Source: Winkia neuii (GTDB lineage: Bacteria > Actinomycetota > Actinomycetes > Actinomycetales > Actinomycetaceae). From it: DNA of 64,000 nucleotides. Numbering within the stretch: the stretch's first letter is position 1; each line of letters begins with the position of its first letter. The stretch covers positions 1,364,001-1,428,000 of the forward strand of contig NZ_CP118946.1 in the NCBI RefSeq assembly GCF_029011175.1, written 5' to 3'. Positions 14,299 through 23,351 of the stretch are shown piece by piece. The translations under genes were made by a program, and so were the position numbers. The notes below the pieces were generated by a model, which saw nothing but the letters and a program-made list of their open reading frames with translations, searched no databases and was not told the origin of the DNA.

Positions 14299-16380
14299 CT
14301 AGCCTTTTTTGATGAAGCCAGCATCCATGATACCGACCAGGTTGGTGATCTGCTCATCTTCAGTGCGTCCCAGCGAAGAGGGAACGATGGTGTTGGTGAG
14401 CGAGATACCATCCAGGGCATCCTTGTAGTCGAGCTTTCCGACGGAAAGCATCGAGGCCAACATGCCGTGGGTATCCATGCCGTTCTCCGGGTTTGCGCCC
14501 GGTGCGAACGGGGTACCTGCTTTGTGGCCCGACGGGAAGGCGCCAGTGGCCTTGCCGTAGACGACGTTCGAGGTGATGGTCAGAACCGACTGAGTCGGGA
14601 TTGCATCACGGTACATCGGGATGGCCTTGATCTTGGACATGATGGTGTGGACCACGGTCGCTGCAATGTCGTCGGCACGGTCATCGTCGTTGCCGTAGAG
14701 CGGGAAGTCGCCCTCGGTCTTGTAATCGACTACCAGGCCGGTCTCGTCGCGAACGGGGGTGACCTTCGCGTACTTGATTGCCGACAGGGAGTCAGCAACG
14801 ATGGACAGACCAGCGATGCCGCAACCCATGGTGCGAACTAGCTCGGAGTCGAGCAGTGCCATTTCCATGGACTCGTATGCGTAACGGTCGTGGCAGTAGT
14901 GGATGATGTTCAGGGCCTCTACGTAGGTGCCGACTACCCAGTCCAGCATCTTTTCGTACTTTTCCCAAACCTCATCGAAGTCCAGCGGGCCGTCGCCCTT
15001 GATGGGCTCGTAGCCTTCCATGATCTGCTTGCCGGAGACCTCGTCACGACCACCGTTGATGGCGTACAGAAGAGACTTAGCAGCGTTCACACGAGCGCCG
15101 AAGAACTGCATCTGCTTGCCAACGCGCATCGGGGAAACACAGCATGCGATTGCTGCGTCGTCGCCCCACTGCTCGCGGATCTGCTCATCAGCTTCGTACT
15201 GAATCGAAGAAGTCTCGATGGAGACCCTGGCGCAGAAGCGCTTGTAGCCTTCAGGCAGCTTCTCGTTCCAGAAAATGGTGATGTTCGGTTCCGGTGCCGG
15301 CCCGAGGTTGATCAGGGTCTGCAGCAGACGGAAGGAAGTCTTGGTCACTAGCGGGCGACCATCTTCGCCGAAGCCTGCATCCGACCAGGTTGCCCAGTAC
15401 GGATCGCCAGAGAAGATCTCGTCGTATGCTTCGGTGCGCAGGAAGCGGACGATACGCAGCTTGATCACCAATGCGTCGATGATTTCCTGTGCGCCCTTTT
15501 CGTCCAGCACGCCGCGAGCGAAGTCACGCTCGAAGTAGCAGTCGAAGAATGCGGACAGACGACCAATGGACATTGCGGCGCCATCCTGAGACTTCACGGA
15601 GCCTAGGTAGCCGAAGTAGGTCCACTGAATAGCTTCCTTAGCAGTAGTTGCCGGCTTGGAGATGTCGAAGCCGTACTTGGAAGCCATGTTCTTCAGCTTC
15701 TTCAGAGCCTTGATCTGTTCCGCGTGCTCTTCGCGGTAGCGGCACCAGTGCTCAGAGAAGGGCTCGCCTGCGTAGCGATCCTTGTCCTTCTGCTTCTCTT
15801 CGATCAGCTTGTCAACGCCGTAGAGGGCGACGCGACGGTAGTCACCGATGATGCGGCCACGGCCGTAAGCATCCGGAAGACCGGTAATAATGTGCGAGGA
15901 ACGAGCTGCACGAATGCGCGGGGTGTAAATATCGAACACCGCGTCATTGTGAGTCTTGCGGTAGTGAGTAAAGATCTTCTTTACTTCGGGATTTACTTCC
16001 TTGCCCGCTTCCTTGATAGCGGTCTCGACCATGCGCCAGCCACCGAAGGGCATCATGGCGCGCTTGGTCGGAACGTCGGTCTGCAGGCCGACGATTACGT
16101 CGTCGTCCTCGCTAATGTAACCAGCGTCGAAAGCGTCAACATCAGCCGGGATGTCGGTGTCAACGTCGTACACGCGCTGCTTACGCTCTACAGCGAGGTA
16201 GTTCTTGTCTAGAGTGTCCCAAACACGCAGGGTCTTCTCAGTAGGCCCCTCCAGGAAGGATTCGTCACCTTCGTACGGGGTGTAGTTCTTCTGAATAAAG
16301 TCCCTGACATCAATCTGGTCGGTCCAGGATCCTTCTTTGAACCCTTCCCAACCTTCAAAGGTTTCTTCTGAGTTTGACAC
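14299..16380 (-). CDS. pflB: Pyruvate formate-lyase (formate C-acetyltransferase), body lacking the glycyl-radical domain
   Basis: 693 residues. Converts pyruvate and CoA to acetyl-CoA and formate in anaerobic fermentation. The catalytic cysteine pair is visible in AIACCVSPM near residue 400, with GMDTHGMLASMLSVGKL and DGISLTNTIVPSSLG near the end. The protein stops at LVGIMDAGFIKKG, about 65 residues earlier than E. coli PflB, and lacks the RVSGYAV segment, which is supplied by the next gene. The start is the GTG at 16380, six bases after AAGGAG, rather than the TTG within that spacer. Order: pflB body, glycyl-radical subunit, activase. A candidate promoter lies at 16429-16456. Confidence 0.95.
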   Translation of the reverse strand: MSNSEETFEGWEGFKEGSWTDQIDVRDFIQKNYTPYEGDESFLEGPTEKTLRVWDTLDKNYLAVERKQRVYDVDTDIPADVDAFDAGYISEDDDVIVGLQTDVPTKRAMMPFGGWRMVETAIKEAGKEVNPEVKKIFTHYRKTHNDAVFDIYTPRIRAARSSHIITGLPDAYGRGRIIGDYRRVALYGVDKLIEEKQKDKDRYAGEPFSEHWCRYREEHAEQIKALKKLKNMASKYGFDISKPATTAKEAIQWTYFGYLGSVKSQDGAAMSIGRLSAFFDCYFERDFARGVLDEKGAQEIIDALVIKLRIVRFLRTEAYDEIFSGDPYWATWSDAGFGEDGRPLVTKTSFRLLQTLINLGPAPEPNITIFWNEKLPEGYKRFCARVSIETSSIQYEADEQIREQWGDDAAIACCVSPMRVGKQMQFFGARVNAAKSLLYAINGGRDEVSGKQIMEGYEPIKGDGPLDFDEVWEKYEKMLDWVVGTYVEALNIIHYCHDRYAYESMEMALLDSELVRTMGCGIAGLSIVADSLSAIKYAKVTPVRDETGLVVDYKTEGDFPLYGNDDDRADDIAATVVHTIMSKIKAIPMYRDAIPTQSVLTITSNVVYGKATGAFPSGHKAGTPFAPGANPENGMDTHGMLASMLSVGKLDYKDALDGISLTNTIVPSSLGRTEDEQITNLVGIMDAGFIKKG

Positions 16381-16810
16381 GTCCAACTCCTTATTTGATT
16401 TGACGCTCAGTTTCAGTGGTCAATTCTGAGTTTACGTGATAATTGGCCACCTTCAAGGGGGGTGTCCGTATGTGCGGAACACCACTTGCGCAAATCTAGG
16501 ACTTTCGTCTGAAGTTCGTTGTAGAGGGGGCGAATCACCCCCACATTAAGCCAAAATTAGCCAGCTGACCTGCTGGGACGTTCTTACCGACGAGCGCAGT
16601 TTGGCGCGCTCCAAAAAAACATTCCTATATCTTTTAAGGTGCGTTTACCTTTTTTAAGGTTTTTAGTTCTCCTGCTCACTAAAAAACGGCCTAGTTTTTC
16701 CTAAAAGACTGTACGTGAGAAAAGTAATAATTAAGCGTTTAGCGCTATTTTATGCCACTTACAACCGCTAAGGCGGCTCACCAGCTGGACGCGGCCTAAA
16801 GAAGTAGTAG
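16381..16810. other. Intergenic region upstream of pflB
   Basis: About 430 bases without a gene between the divergent pflB and surface-protein genes. On the minus strand TTGAAG (16456-16451), a 16-base spacer and TAAACT (16434-16429) form a plausible pflB promoter. Just upstream is an imperfect palindrome, GGTGTCCG-TATGTG-CGGAACACC (16461-16483), that could bind an anaerobic or redox regulator, though it does not match FNR or Rex consensus sites. The stretch 16610-16760 is AT-rich and otherwise featureless. Confidence 0.45.
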
Positions 16811-16862
16811 TTGACGAACCCGCCCTCGTAACAGACAATCGCTAATGACAATCATTCGCATT
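16811..16862 (+). promoter_or_regulatory. Promoter with Zur-like operator for the LAKTG surface protein
   Basis: -35 TTGACG (16811-16816), a 17-base spacer, -10 GACAAT (16834-16839), then the dyad AATGACAATCATTCGCATT (16844-16862) over the expected start site. Spacing and operator sequence parallel the promoter at 12965-13016, so both are likely controlled by the same repressor, probably Zur. Confidence 0.65.
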
Positions 16863-16878
16863 AATAGAAACGGCTCCT

Positions 16879-19482
16879 ATGCGCACAAAGTTTATTTCAG
16901 CGATTGCCGCATTCAGCGCTCTATGTATCCCCTGGACCAGCGCACAAGCCGGTCCCAGTGACGATCTGCTTGTTGCCACACAGGCACACGTCGATTCCCC
17001 AAAAGTTTTTTGGGAGCGCAATAACTTCACTCTAAACGCAGAGGTCGACGGCACCCTCCACCCCCTTCAAAGCACAGTGAACTGGGTAGGAAAGGGCTAC
17101 AACCGCACCGGCGAACAGCAATACATCTACAAGATCCCAAAGGACAACACCATTCCCGGTCTAGGAAAGCCCGGCACACTGCTATACCAGGCCCCCATTC
17201 TGCCTGGTTTTAGTAACTCCCCTATTTGGGCCGGTTTTGGTGCAGATATTGATATCCCTGCCGATAAGTTCAAGGATCGATCCTTCAATCTAGATCTGGT
17301 CGACTTTGACGGCCCCGGCAAGATGAACTTGTTCAAGTCTGATGATTGGCTGTTGGCATCACACATTCCTGGCATGCGGTCAGCATGGATAAATCCGGGC
17401 AGCCATACCCACAACCTCACGACATTTACGAAGCCGGGCACTTACACACTCACCTACCGGGCCTCGGCTCGGGACCAGAAGGGACGATTCATCGCTTCCG
17501 CCCCGCAAAAACTAGTCTGGCAAGTCGGTGGCACAAAGCCTACACAAGGCGGGATTAGCGACCCCAGGGCTGCATATGATGCCGCTCCTTCCGAGGGCGA
17601 CCAATCGCCCTCTTTCACCCTGAAGCCGCATGAGGGGCGCGACAAAGACGGCGATGAGCACCTAAGCGATCTGCTCTTCGATGCGGGCGATGATAACGCG
17701 AGCGGTACCGCCCTGTTCTACATCGACGGCTACCACCTTGCGGAAGTGCCAGTTCAAAACGGCAAAGCGGCCTGGACGGAGATGGTCGGTTCTGCCCCGT
17801 CTAACTTCCAGGTGGTATTTATTCCTACCCAAGGAGGCAAAAAGTGGATTTCCGCTCCTGTTAGCTACCAAAGTGCTGCTCCGCAGGTTTCGACCACTAA
17901 CCCCGGTAGTTTTCCGCAAAAGCAAACTACTTCGCCCGCTCCCGCCTTCGCCAACGATGACCGAGTGGTAACCAGTGCCAAAGTGAAGCTGAGCGCTACG
18001 AGCCTGGACGAAGAATATGCCCGGATCTCCGCCATACCTGAAGACAAGAATCTGAGCTTTCGAGTAGTGGGCGGCTTCTATGACACTCCCAATGGGAAAT
18101 ACCCCTCCTGCGAGATCGATTTCATCTCTTCTCCGGCTCGCCGGCAGATGGTGGTGCCCCAGGAAGGGTGTACCGGCAGCAAGTACACGCTGAAACTGCG
18201 GCTGCTACCCAATTCTCGTACCAACGTAGGCGCCAAGACGATCAGGCTTGGTTCTCCACTCCCCAAAACTGGGACGGTGACTTTTAGCTCTACTCCCTAC
18301 GTAGGACGAAGCGGCGATCCGCTCAGTGCACATCCGCTTTCTGCAGATGCCCCCACGGACGCCCCTGCAGAGGTCGAGGAACAATTGCCAAGTGGAAAAG
18401 AACCGGCACCAAGTGGCAACAAACCAGCCAAGCCGACCCCCGCTCCCCCCGCAAAAGAAGTTACTGCGCCAAAGAGCACCAAAAAAGCCGTAATTGCAGA
18501 CGGCCATGTCGATGTACGGGCAGTACAAGCCGGCAACGGACTAGCAATGGTTTTGGGGGACGACTCTGGCTCAATTTCAAAAAAGTCCATAGTGCACGAG
18601 CTCGCCAAGGTGAGCCTGGCCGTTCGCCCTCAGGCTAGGGCAAAACGGTCGAAGCATGTATTTGCCGATGCCAGCTTCAATTTCTTGGGCCCGCACGGCA
18701 CCGAATTGTTTGTTCTTCCTCAAGATCAAAAATCCGGTCTGGTGTGGCCTGGCTTCTCTACGCAAGAGCTCGATTATTCCCACTTCCCCATGGGAGTGGA
18801 CATTGAGATAAAACCGCACAGCGGCCCCAAGGGAGCCAAGTGGTGGGCGTTCACTCAAAATTTGGGGAAATTAGCCGATACAATTGCCGCCTCCGACCGG
18901 GTAAGCACCCTACACACAACCAACAGGACGCATCTGCATACCAACTGGGCGTTCACGAAACAGGGTCGTTATCAGATTCAGGTTCGGGCTAAAGACGTGG
19001 CGACTGGGAAGTACTCCCCGTGGTATCCATTGTCTTTCCAGGTAGGTGCCACGACCGGTAAACAGCACCCCAGCCAGCCGGCAAGGCCCAGTACACCTGG
19101 CAATACTCCAGCGGCTACTACAGTCCCTGGGACTGCGGGCAACGGCATTCCTACTACAGTGCCTGTAGCTTCCGGCAATGACACTGCAGCGCAGTCACCC
19201 GCCAAGCCTGTAGATGGATCTTCCCCCGGCGAAGACGCGGCCTCCGGCGATGGGAATGCCCCCGCAAATTCTGAGAATAACCAACCCGCCGATGGCGAAA
19301 GCAGTAAAGAGGCTCCGGCGCGCTCCGGGCCGGCTCGAGTGACTTCTAAGCCCTATGCCAGCCCGCTAGCAAAAACCGGATCCACCGGTATGGCTGAACA
19401 GTGGCTTACCATCCTCGGCGCCGTGTTGCTGGGGGCTGGAGCAGCGTTAGCCTTCACCTCAATTAAAAACGCAGATAACTGA
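16879..19482 (+). CDS. Large cell-wall surface protein with anchored repeats and LAKTG sorting signal
   Basis: 867 residues. Signal peptide (FISAIAAFSALCIPWTSAQA), then two modules of the anchored-repeat family. The first (residues about 25-235) ends in PGSHTHNLTTFTKPGTYTLTY; the second (about 545-735) ends in RTHLHTNWAFTKQGRYQIQV. Between them are a Pro-rich stretch and a beta domain, and after residue 740 a Pro/Thr/Ala-rich wall-spanning linker. The C-terminus is SPLAKTGSTG, a hydrophobic helix and KNADN, an LAxTG signal for a class E sortase. The short charged tail is mild for a sorting signal. It is a monocistronic gene under the Zur-like operator, with a terminator behind it. Likely a surface metal-handling or adhesive protein; the function is not established. 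Confidence 0.9.
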   Translation: MRTKFISAIAAFSALCIPWTSAQAGPSDDLLVATQAHVDSPKVFWERNNFTLNAEVDGTLHPLQSTVNWVGKGYNRTGEQQYIYKIPKDNTIPGLGKPGTLLYQAPILPGFSNSPIWAGFGADIDIPADKFKDRSFNLDLVDFDGPGKMNLFKSDDWLLASHIPGMRSAWINPGSHTHNLTTFTKPGTYTLTYRASARDQKGRFIASAPQKLVWQVGGTKPTQGGISDPRAAYDAAPSEGDQSPSFTLKPHEGRDKDGDEHLSDLLFDAGDDNASGTALFYIDGYHLAEVPVQNGKAAWTEMVGSAPSNFQVVFIPTQGGKKWISAPVSYQSAAPQVSTTNPGSFPQKQTTSPAPAFANDDRVVTSAKVKLSATSLDEEYARISAIPEDKNLSFRVVGGFYDTPNGKYPSCEIDFISSPARRQMVVPQEGCTGSKYTLKLRLLPNSRTNVGAKTIRLGSPLPKTGTVTFSSTPYVGRSGDPLSAHPLSADAPTDAPAEVEEQLPSGKEPAPSGNKPAKPTPAPPAKEVTAPKSTKKAVIADGHVDVRAVQAGNGLAMVLGDDSGSISKKSIVHELAKVSLAVRPQARAKRSKHVFADASFNFLGPHGTELFVLPQDQKSGLVWPGFSTQELDYSHFPMGVDIEIKPHSGPKGAKWWAFTQNLGKLADTIAASDRVSTLHTTNRTHLHTNWAFTKQGRYQIQVRAKDVATGKYSPWYPLSFQVGATTGKQHPSQPARPSTPGNTPAATTVPGTAGNGIPTTVPVASGNDTAAQSPAKPVDGSSPGEDAASGDGNAPANSENNQPADGESSKEAPARSGPARVTSKPYASPLAKTGSTGMAEQWLTILGAVLLGAGAALAFTSIKNADN

Positions 19483-19489
19483 GCGCAAA

Positions 19490-19523
19490 CAAAAAGTGTG
19501 GGGCTCTTGCCCCACACTTTTTT
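19490..19523. terminator. Bidirectional terminator between the surface-protein gene and rplS
   Basis: Stem AGTGTGGGGC (19495-19504) / GCCCCACACT (19509-19518), loop TCTT, with a T run on the plus side and an A run on the other, so it works for both convergent genes. Confidence 0.93.
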
Positions 19524-19533
19524 ACTACTAACG

Positions 19534-19887
19534 CTATGCGTTTTCGCGCTTTTCTTTGATCTTCGCAGCCTTGCCGTGACGATCGCGGATGTAGTAAAGC
19601 TTGGCCCTACGGACATCGCCGCGGGTCACAACCTCGATCGATTCGATGGTAGGTGCGTGTAGCGGGAAGGTACGCTCAACGCCAACACCGAACGAAATCT
19701 TGCGAACGGTGAAAGTGGCGCCTAGGCCCTTGCCGCCGCGACGAGCGATTACGAGGCCCTGGAAGACCTGCACACGCGAACGGTTTCCTTCAGTAACCAG
19801 AACGTTTACCTTGACGGTATCGCCTGCACGGAACTGGGGGATGTCGTCGCGCATCGAAGCGGCGTCTAGCTGATCAAACTTCTGCAT
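19534..19887 (-). CDS. rplS: 50S ribosomal protein L19
   Basis: 117-residue ribosomal protein at the 30S-50S interface. Family motifs visible: [25 protein letters not shown] near residues 20-45, [20 protein letters not shown], and [34 protein letters not shown] at the end. It follows trmD after a 146-base gap that carries no gene, and it is last in the rpsP-to-rplS cluster. Confidence 0.98.
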   Translation of the reverse strand: MQKFDQLDAASMRDDIPQFRAGDTVKVNVLVTEGNRSRVQVFQGLVIARRGGKGLGATFTVRKISFGVGVERTFPLHAPTIESIEVVTRGDVRRAKLYYIRDRHGKAAKIKEKRENA

Positions 19888-20033
19888 CAGTTTTCCTTCA
19901 AGCTATCGGTGCCACAGGTCACCGCTAGCCATAGGCCGGGAACACCCCGGCGACTTCATGGCGTCTGCGAGCGCATTGGCGTCCCCCTGTGGCAGGATTC
20001 GCCCACGTCACAGACCGATCCATTGTCGCACAG

Positions 20034-21350
20034 TTAGTACTGGTCGTCACCTGTGAGTTCTCGCACCATGCACACGTCTCGGTTGGGCTGGCCGCCCACC
20101 TTGAACATGCGGGTGCCCTTTTTGCGGAAGCCGTGCCTGCGGTAGAACTTTTGTGCTCGTTTGTTGCCCTGGTTTGTACCGAGGCCGATTGCAGGCGTGG
20201 CAGGGGGAAGGAGTTGTGCAATGGCCGCCTCTAGCAAAGCCCCAGCAATACCACTGCCCCGCCACTGCGAATCGACATACAGCTTCGAGAGATAGGCACC
20301 CCCCTGCGGCATGGCTTTTTCAAGAGTGGAGGTAGGAACCGATCCATCTGCAGCGGGTGGTGTGATCAACGCGTAACCGACGAGCTGCTCACCAACCTGC
20401 GCAACTAGAATCTCTTGACGGTCAATCGCCATAGCCAATTCCGCCTCGTTCAAGTTCTGCGCAACAAATTCAGCTATGGCGTCTTCCGTCAAGTATGTCG
20501 GGCAGGCATCAGGGAACGTGCGCGCAGCCAAGCTATGTAGTTGGCTCACTTGCTCTGCTCGCGCACGGCTAAAAGAGATCCGCCCGTGGAACGGCGGCGC
20601 TAACAGGCCGCAGCCGGCAATAACCTCGCGGTCCGAACTGTCCAATGCGTCCTCGTCCAGCCGCGCGATCATGTCTGGCCTACGTTCACAGGTCCGCTGC
20701 AATGCCAGGTCTCGTCGCCACCTCGCGATAGCCGCATGATTGCCACCCAATAGCACGGACGGAACACTGAGCCCTCGCCACTGCGAAGGCTTCGTAAAAG
20801 CGGGGTATTCCAGCAGGCCCGCAGTGGAATGGGATTCTTCTACTAGCGAGAGGGGATTTCCTACTACCCCATCTAACAATCTGCCGACGGATTCAATAAC
20901 AACTAATGAAGCAATCTCACCGCCGTTTAGTACATAGTCGCCGATGGAGAATTCCATTACGGTGACATTCTTCTTGGAACGGTAGTGCTGGGCTAGCCGC
21001 GCATCAATGCCCTCGTACCTTCCGGGCGCGAACACTATCCGCTTAGCCCGGGTAAGCTCTTCGGCTTTGCGCTGGGTAAAGGTTTCTCCCGAGGGCGTAG
21101 GCAACGCAAGTACCACGTCTTCGTCGCCTATTATCTGATCAAGTGCCTTACCCCAGACGTCCGGGCGCATGACCATACCGGCGCCTCCCCCGTAGGGAGT
21201 GTCGTCTACGGTGCGATGCTTGTCGCTCGCCCAATCACGAAGGTCATGGACTCGCACGTCCAGCAGCCCGGCGGCTTCAGCTTTACCTAGCAAAGATATG
21301 TCCAGCACCGAGAAGTACTGGGGAAAAATAGAGACTACGTCAATTTGCAT
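20034..21350 (-). CDS. trmD: tRNA (guanine-N1)-methyltransferase TrmD fused to a GNAT acetyltransferase
   Basis: 438 residues in two domains. Residues 1-250 are TrmD, which methylates G37 of tRNAs: [27 protein letters not shown], and the SAM-binding trefoil-knot region [23 protein letters not shown] and [15 protein letters not shown]. Residues about 265-438 are a GNAT domain: [14 protein letters not shown], then [25 protein letters not shown], whose Q-W-R-G-S-G-I-A is the acetyl-CoA pyrophosphate loop, and ending [15 protein letters not shown]. TrmD alone is normally about 250 residues. The start at 21350 lies one base after the rimM stop. The acetylation substrate is unknown; a tRNA or ribosomal target is an inference from the fusion. 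Confidence 0.94.
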   Translation of the reverse strand: MQIDVVSIFPQYFSVLDISLLGKAEAAGLLDVRVHDLRDWASDKHRTVDDTPYGGGAGMVMRPDVWGKALDQIIGDEDVVLALPTPSGETFTQRKAEELTRAKRIVFAPGRYEGIDARLAQHYRSKKNVTVMEFSIGDYVLNGGEIASLVVIESVGRLLDGVVGNPLSLVEESHSTAGLLEYPAFTKPSQWRGLSVPSVLLGGNHAAIARWRRDLALQRTCERRPDMIARLDEDALDSSDREVIAGCGLLAPPFHGRISFSRARAEQVSQLHSLAARTFPDACPTYLTEDAIAEFVAQNLNEAELAMAIDRQEILVAQVGEQLVGYALITPPAADGSVPTSTLEKAMPQGGAYLSKLYVDSQWRGSGIAGALLEAAIAQLLPPATPAIGLGTNQGNKRAQKFYRRHGFRKKGTRMFKVGGQPNRDVCMVRELTGDDQY

Positions 21351-21351
21351 G

Positions 21352-21849
21352 CTAGTCCCCCAGAAGACCCGCGGGGGCATCTACAACAACGCGTTCTGCT
21401 TGCAGGTCGACCTGAACTATTGCCTTCACAAAAGGCACCAGGAAAGTGCCGGTCTCGGTCGTGACTTTGAGCCGATCCTGCCCAATCCCAAACTCCAGAC
21501 CGCTAATTGAGCCGAGTTTGTTTCCCTGCGGATCGTAGACAGGCAGACCTTCCAGCTCACTTGCGTAGAACTCGCCCTCGTCCAGCTCCTCCTCGGAAAC
21601 ATCAAAAGAGACGACTTTCCCGCGCATTGCTTCTATTTCTTCACGGGTCGTAATCTCTTCAAATGTCACAACCCATCGTTTGCCTGACCGATAGAAGCTG
21701 CGCACGGTGTAGTCATTGCCATCTATCTGCAGCACGGTTCCCGGGGCGAACCGTGCCGATGCTGAATCGGTGCGTACGTCTACTATTGCTCCACCTTTGA
21801 GCCCCTTGGCAGGGCCAATAACCCCGACCCTCATCAGGTTGTCGTTCAC
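21352..21849 (-). CDS. rimM: Ribosome maturation factor RimM
   Basis: 165-residue factor for 30S head assembly that binds ribosomal protein S19. The N-terminal RimM domain contains [23 protein letters not shown], and the C-terminal PRC-barrel contains [25 protein letters not shown] and ends [25 protein letters not shown] choose the GTG at 21849, which overlaps the HAD-gene stop as TAGTG and has GGAG five bases upstream, over the later ATG at 21834 that lacks a ribosome-binding site. Confidence 0.95.
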   Translation of the reverse strand: MNDNLMRVGVIGPAKGLKGGAIVDVRTDSASARFAPGTVLQIDGNDYTVRSFYRSGKRWVVTFEEITTREEIEAMRGKVVSFDVSEEELDEGEFYASELEGLPVYDPQGNKLGSISGLEFGIGQDRLKVTTETGTFLVPFVKAIVQVDLQAERVVVDAPAGLLGD

Positions 21850-22541
21850 TAAAGCTCCAAAATTTCTTGTACTTCGGCTGCCGTCTTCGCGCTCGCCCAC
21901 GCCTTAGACTTCTCCCACTCTTCGGCGTTGGAGCCCCAACTGACCAAAATCGTGCACAGCCCGTTCTTTGCGGCACCGTCTATGTCGTAATGCCGGTCGC
22001 CAATCATGATCGCGTTCTGGACGGGAACATCAACCTTAGCTAGCGCTCTGCCTACAATCTTCGCCTTATCTGAATGGGACTCTGCCTCGTCTGCGCCGCA
22101 GATCGCCTCCATTGCGTAATCCAGGTTGCAAAGCTGCGCTACCTTGATCGCCTGTTTTTCAGGTTTAGAAGTAGCAATAGCCTGCTTTATTCCTGCCCTA
22201 TGGATGGTGTCAACCAGTTGGGCGATTCCTTCGAAAAGCTGGGTTTGATCCGCCTTCGCCAGGTACTTTTCGCGATAGGTATCGATTAGTTCTGCGAGCT
22301 GTGCCTCGTCTGCCTGCGGCGAGAAATGTTTGAACGTGTGGCGCAGAGGCGGGCCGATAAACCTCCGCAGATCAGCTTCGTTTTCTTGAATATTCAGCTT
22401 CTCTGAAAGAGTTGCGGCCATAGCGGGCAAAATGACCGGAGCGGAATCAGTGAGCGTTCCGTCCAGATCCCACAGCACCGCCCCTATAGGAAACTCCGGG
22501 GCACAAATATTTTCTAGTACTGTCTCGTGAAAGGTGTCCAT
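21849..22541 (-). CDS. HAD-superfamily phosphatase (phosphoglycolate phosphatase-like)
   Basis: 230 residues, cytoplasmic. HAD motif I is VLWDLDGTLTDSAP (residues about 22-35, nucleophile first Asp), motif II is TSKPE, and motif III/IV is MIGDRHYDIDGAAKNG. The helical cap between motifs I and II is that of the Gph/PGP subfamily. Substrate is uncertain: phosphoglycolate, pyrophosphate or another small phosphate are possible. It is inserted between the KH gene and rimM, where most actinobacteria have nothing, and overlaps rimM by one base, so it is co-transcribed with ribosome-assembly genes. A strong hairpin separates it from the KH gene. Confidence 0.9.
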   Translation of the reverse strand: MDTFHETVLENICAPEFPIGAVLWDLDGTLTDSAPVILPAMAATLSEKLNIQENEADLRRFIGPPLRHTFKHFSPQADEAQLAELIDTYREKYLAKADQTQLFEGIAQLVDTIHRAGIKQAIATSKPEKQAIKVAQLCNLDYAMEAICGADEAESHSDKAKIVGRALAKVDVPVQNAIMIGDRHYDIDGAAKNGLCTILVSWGSNAEEWEKSKAWASAKTAAEVQEILEL

Positions 22542-22561
22542 AGCTACTAGTCTAACGGCAT

Positions 22562-22599
22562 AAAACTGGGCTCCCCACCTAGCTGTGGGGAGCCCAGTT
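22562..22599 (-). terminator. Terminator after the rpsP-KH unit
   Basis: A 15-base-pair stem, AACTGGGCTCCCCAC (22564-22578) and its complement (22585-22599), is followed on the minus strand by TTTTAT. It lies just after the KH-gene stop, so the HAD-rimM-trmD genes may need their own promoter or read-through. Confidence 0.85.
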
Positions 22600-22611
22600 G
22601 TTCGCTTTGTC

Positions 22612-22851
22612 TTAGTCGCGGTCGGTGTCGATCACGTCCACGCGGACAGGGCCGCGTTTCGACAATGCCGACATGACGGCTCTAAGTGCACGTGCGGTAC
22701 GCCCAGAACGGCCGATAACGCGTCCCAAATCATCTGGGTTTACGCGTACTTCAAGAAGCTTGCCGCGGCGCATAGAGCGTTCGCTGACACGGACGTCGTC
22801 CGGGTTGTCAACGATTCCGGCAATCAAATGCTCGAGGGCGTCCGCTAGCAT
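22612..22851 (-). CDS. KH-domain RNA-binding protein (KhpA/YlqC-like)
   Basis: 79-residue single KH domain. It contains VRVNPDDLGRVIGRSGRTARALRAVMSAL, with the GRxGRT form of the GxxG loop. Proteins of this family bind RNA, and in Gram-positive bacteria pair with KhpB to influence cell division and elongation. It always sits after rpsP; here its start overlaps the rpsP stop. Confidence 0.93.
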   Translation of the reverse strand: MLADALEHLIAGIVDNPDDVRVSERSMRRGKLLEVRVNPDDLGRVIGRSGRTARALRAVMSALSKRGPVRVDVIDTDRD

Positions 22852-23351
22852 TAGGCCTCCTCGGCCGGCGCTTCAGCTTCAGCGGCCTCTTCAGCCTTTT
22901 CCTCGGAAGCAGCAGCTTCCTCGGCGGCCTTGGCCTCTTCAGCAGCCTTAGCCTCTGCTTCTGCCTTTGCCTTAGCCTCGGCAGCAGCAGCCTTACGCTT
23001 TTCGGCGTCAGCTTCAGCAGCCTTCACGGCTTCCTCAGCCTGCTTAGAAGCAGCGTCGGCGTCGGCAACCTTGATGCGCGATTCGGTGTTCTTGGCACCC
23101 TTGAACTTGGCCCAGTCACCGGACAGAACCAGCAGACGCTTTACGGTGTCGGACGGCTGTGCGCCAACACCCAGCCAGTACTGAATGCGCTCGGACTGAA
23201 GCTTGATTACCGAAGGATCCGGGTTCGGATCGTACTGGCCTACGCGCTCGATGACCTGACCATCACGCTTCTTGTGCTGGTCTACAACAACGACGCGGTA
23301 GACGGGACGGTGAATCTTGCCAACTCGCTTGAGTCGAATACGAACTGCCAC
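22851..23351 (-). CDS. rpsP: 30S ribosomal protein S16 with long Ala/Glu/Lys tail
   Basis: 166 residues. Residues 1-85 are ordinary S16 (MAVRIRLKRVGKIHRPVYRV, VERVGQYDPNPDPSVIKL, RIQYWLGVGAQPSDTVKRLL). The remaining 80 residues are a low-complexity alanine, glutamate and lysine tail ending in EAEAPAEEA, longer than the roughly 60-residue extension seen in many actinobacteria. The tail is likely disordered or helical and solvent-exposed on the ribosome. First gene of the cluster; the 184 bases upstream hold the promoter region. Confidence 0.96.
   Translation of the reverse strand: MAVRIRLKRVGKIHRPVYRVVVVDQHKKRDGQVIERVGQYDPNPDPSVIKLQSERIQYWLGVGAQPSDTVKRLLVLSGDWAKFKGAKNTESRIKVADADAASKQAEEAVKAAEADAEKRKAAAAEAKAKAEAEAKAAEEAKAAEEAAASEEKAEEAAEAEAPAEEA

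Noticed and set aside
14281-14305. Possible -1 ribosomal frameshift at the AAAAAAG run ending pflB, joining it to the glycyl-radical subunit
   Set aside because: The -1 frame meets a stop just before the next ATG, and the small gene has its own strong ribosome-binding site, so two separate proteins are more likely.
16461-16483. FNR or Rex site upstream of pflB
   Set aside because: The palindrome GGTGTCCG-N6-CGGAACACC is imperfect and matches neither consensus, so I list it only as part of the intergenic description.
19888-20033. Possible ribosomal-protein leader RNA upstream of rplS
   Set aside because: The 146-base gap has some GC-rich complementarity but no structure I can match to a known L19 leader.
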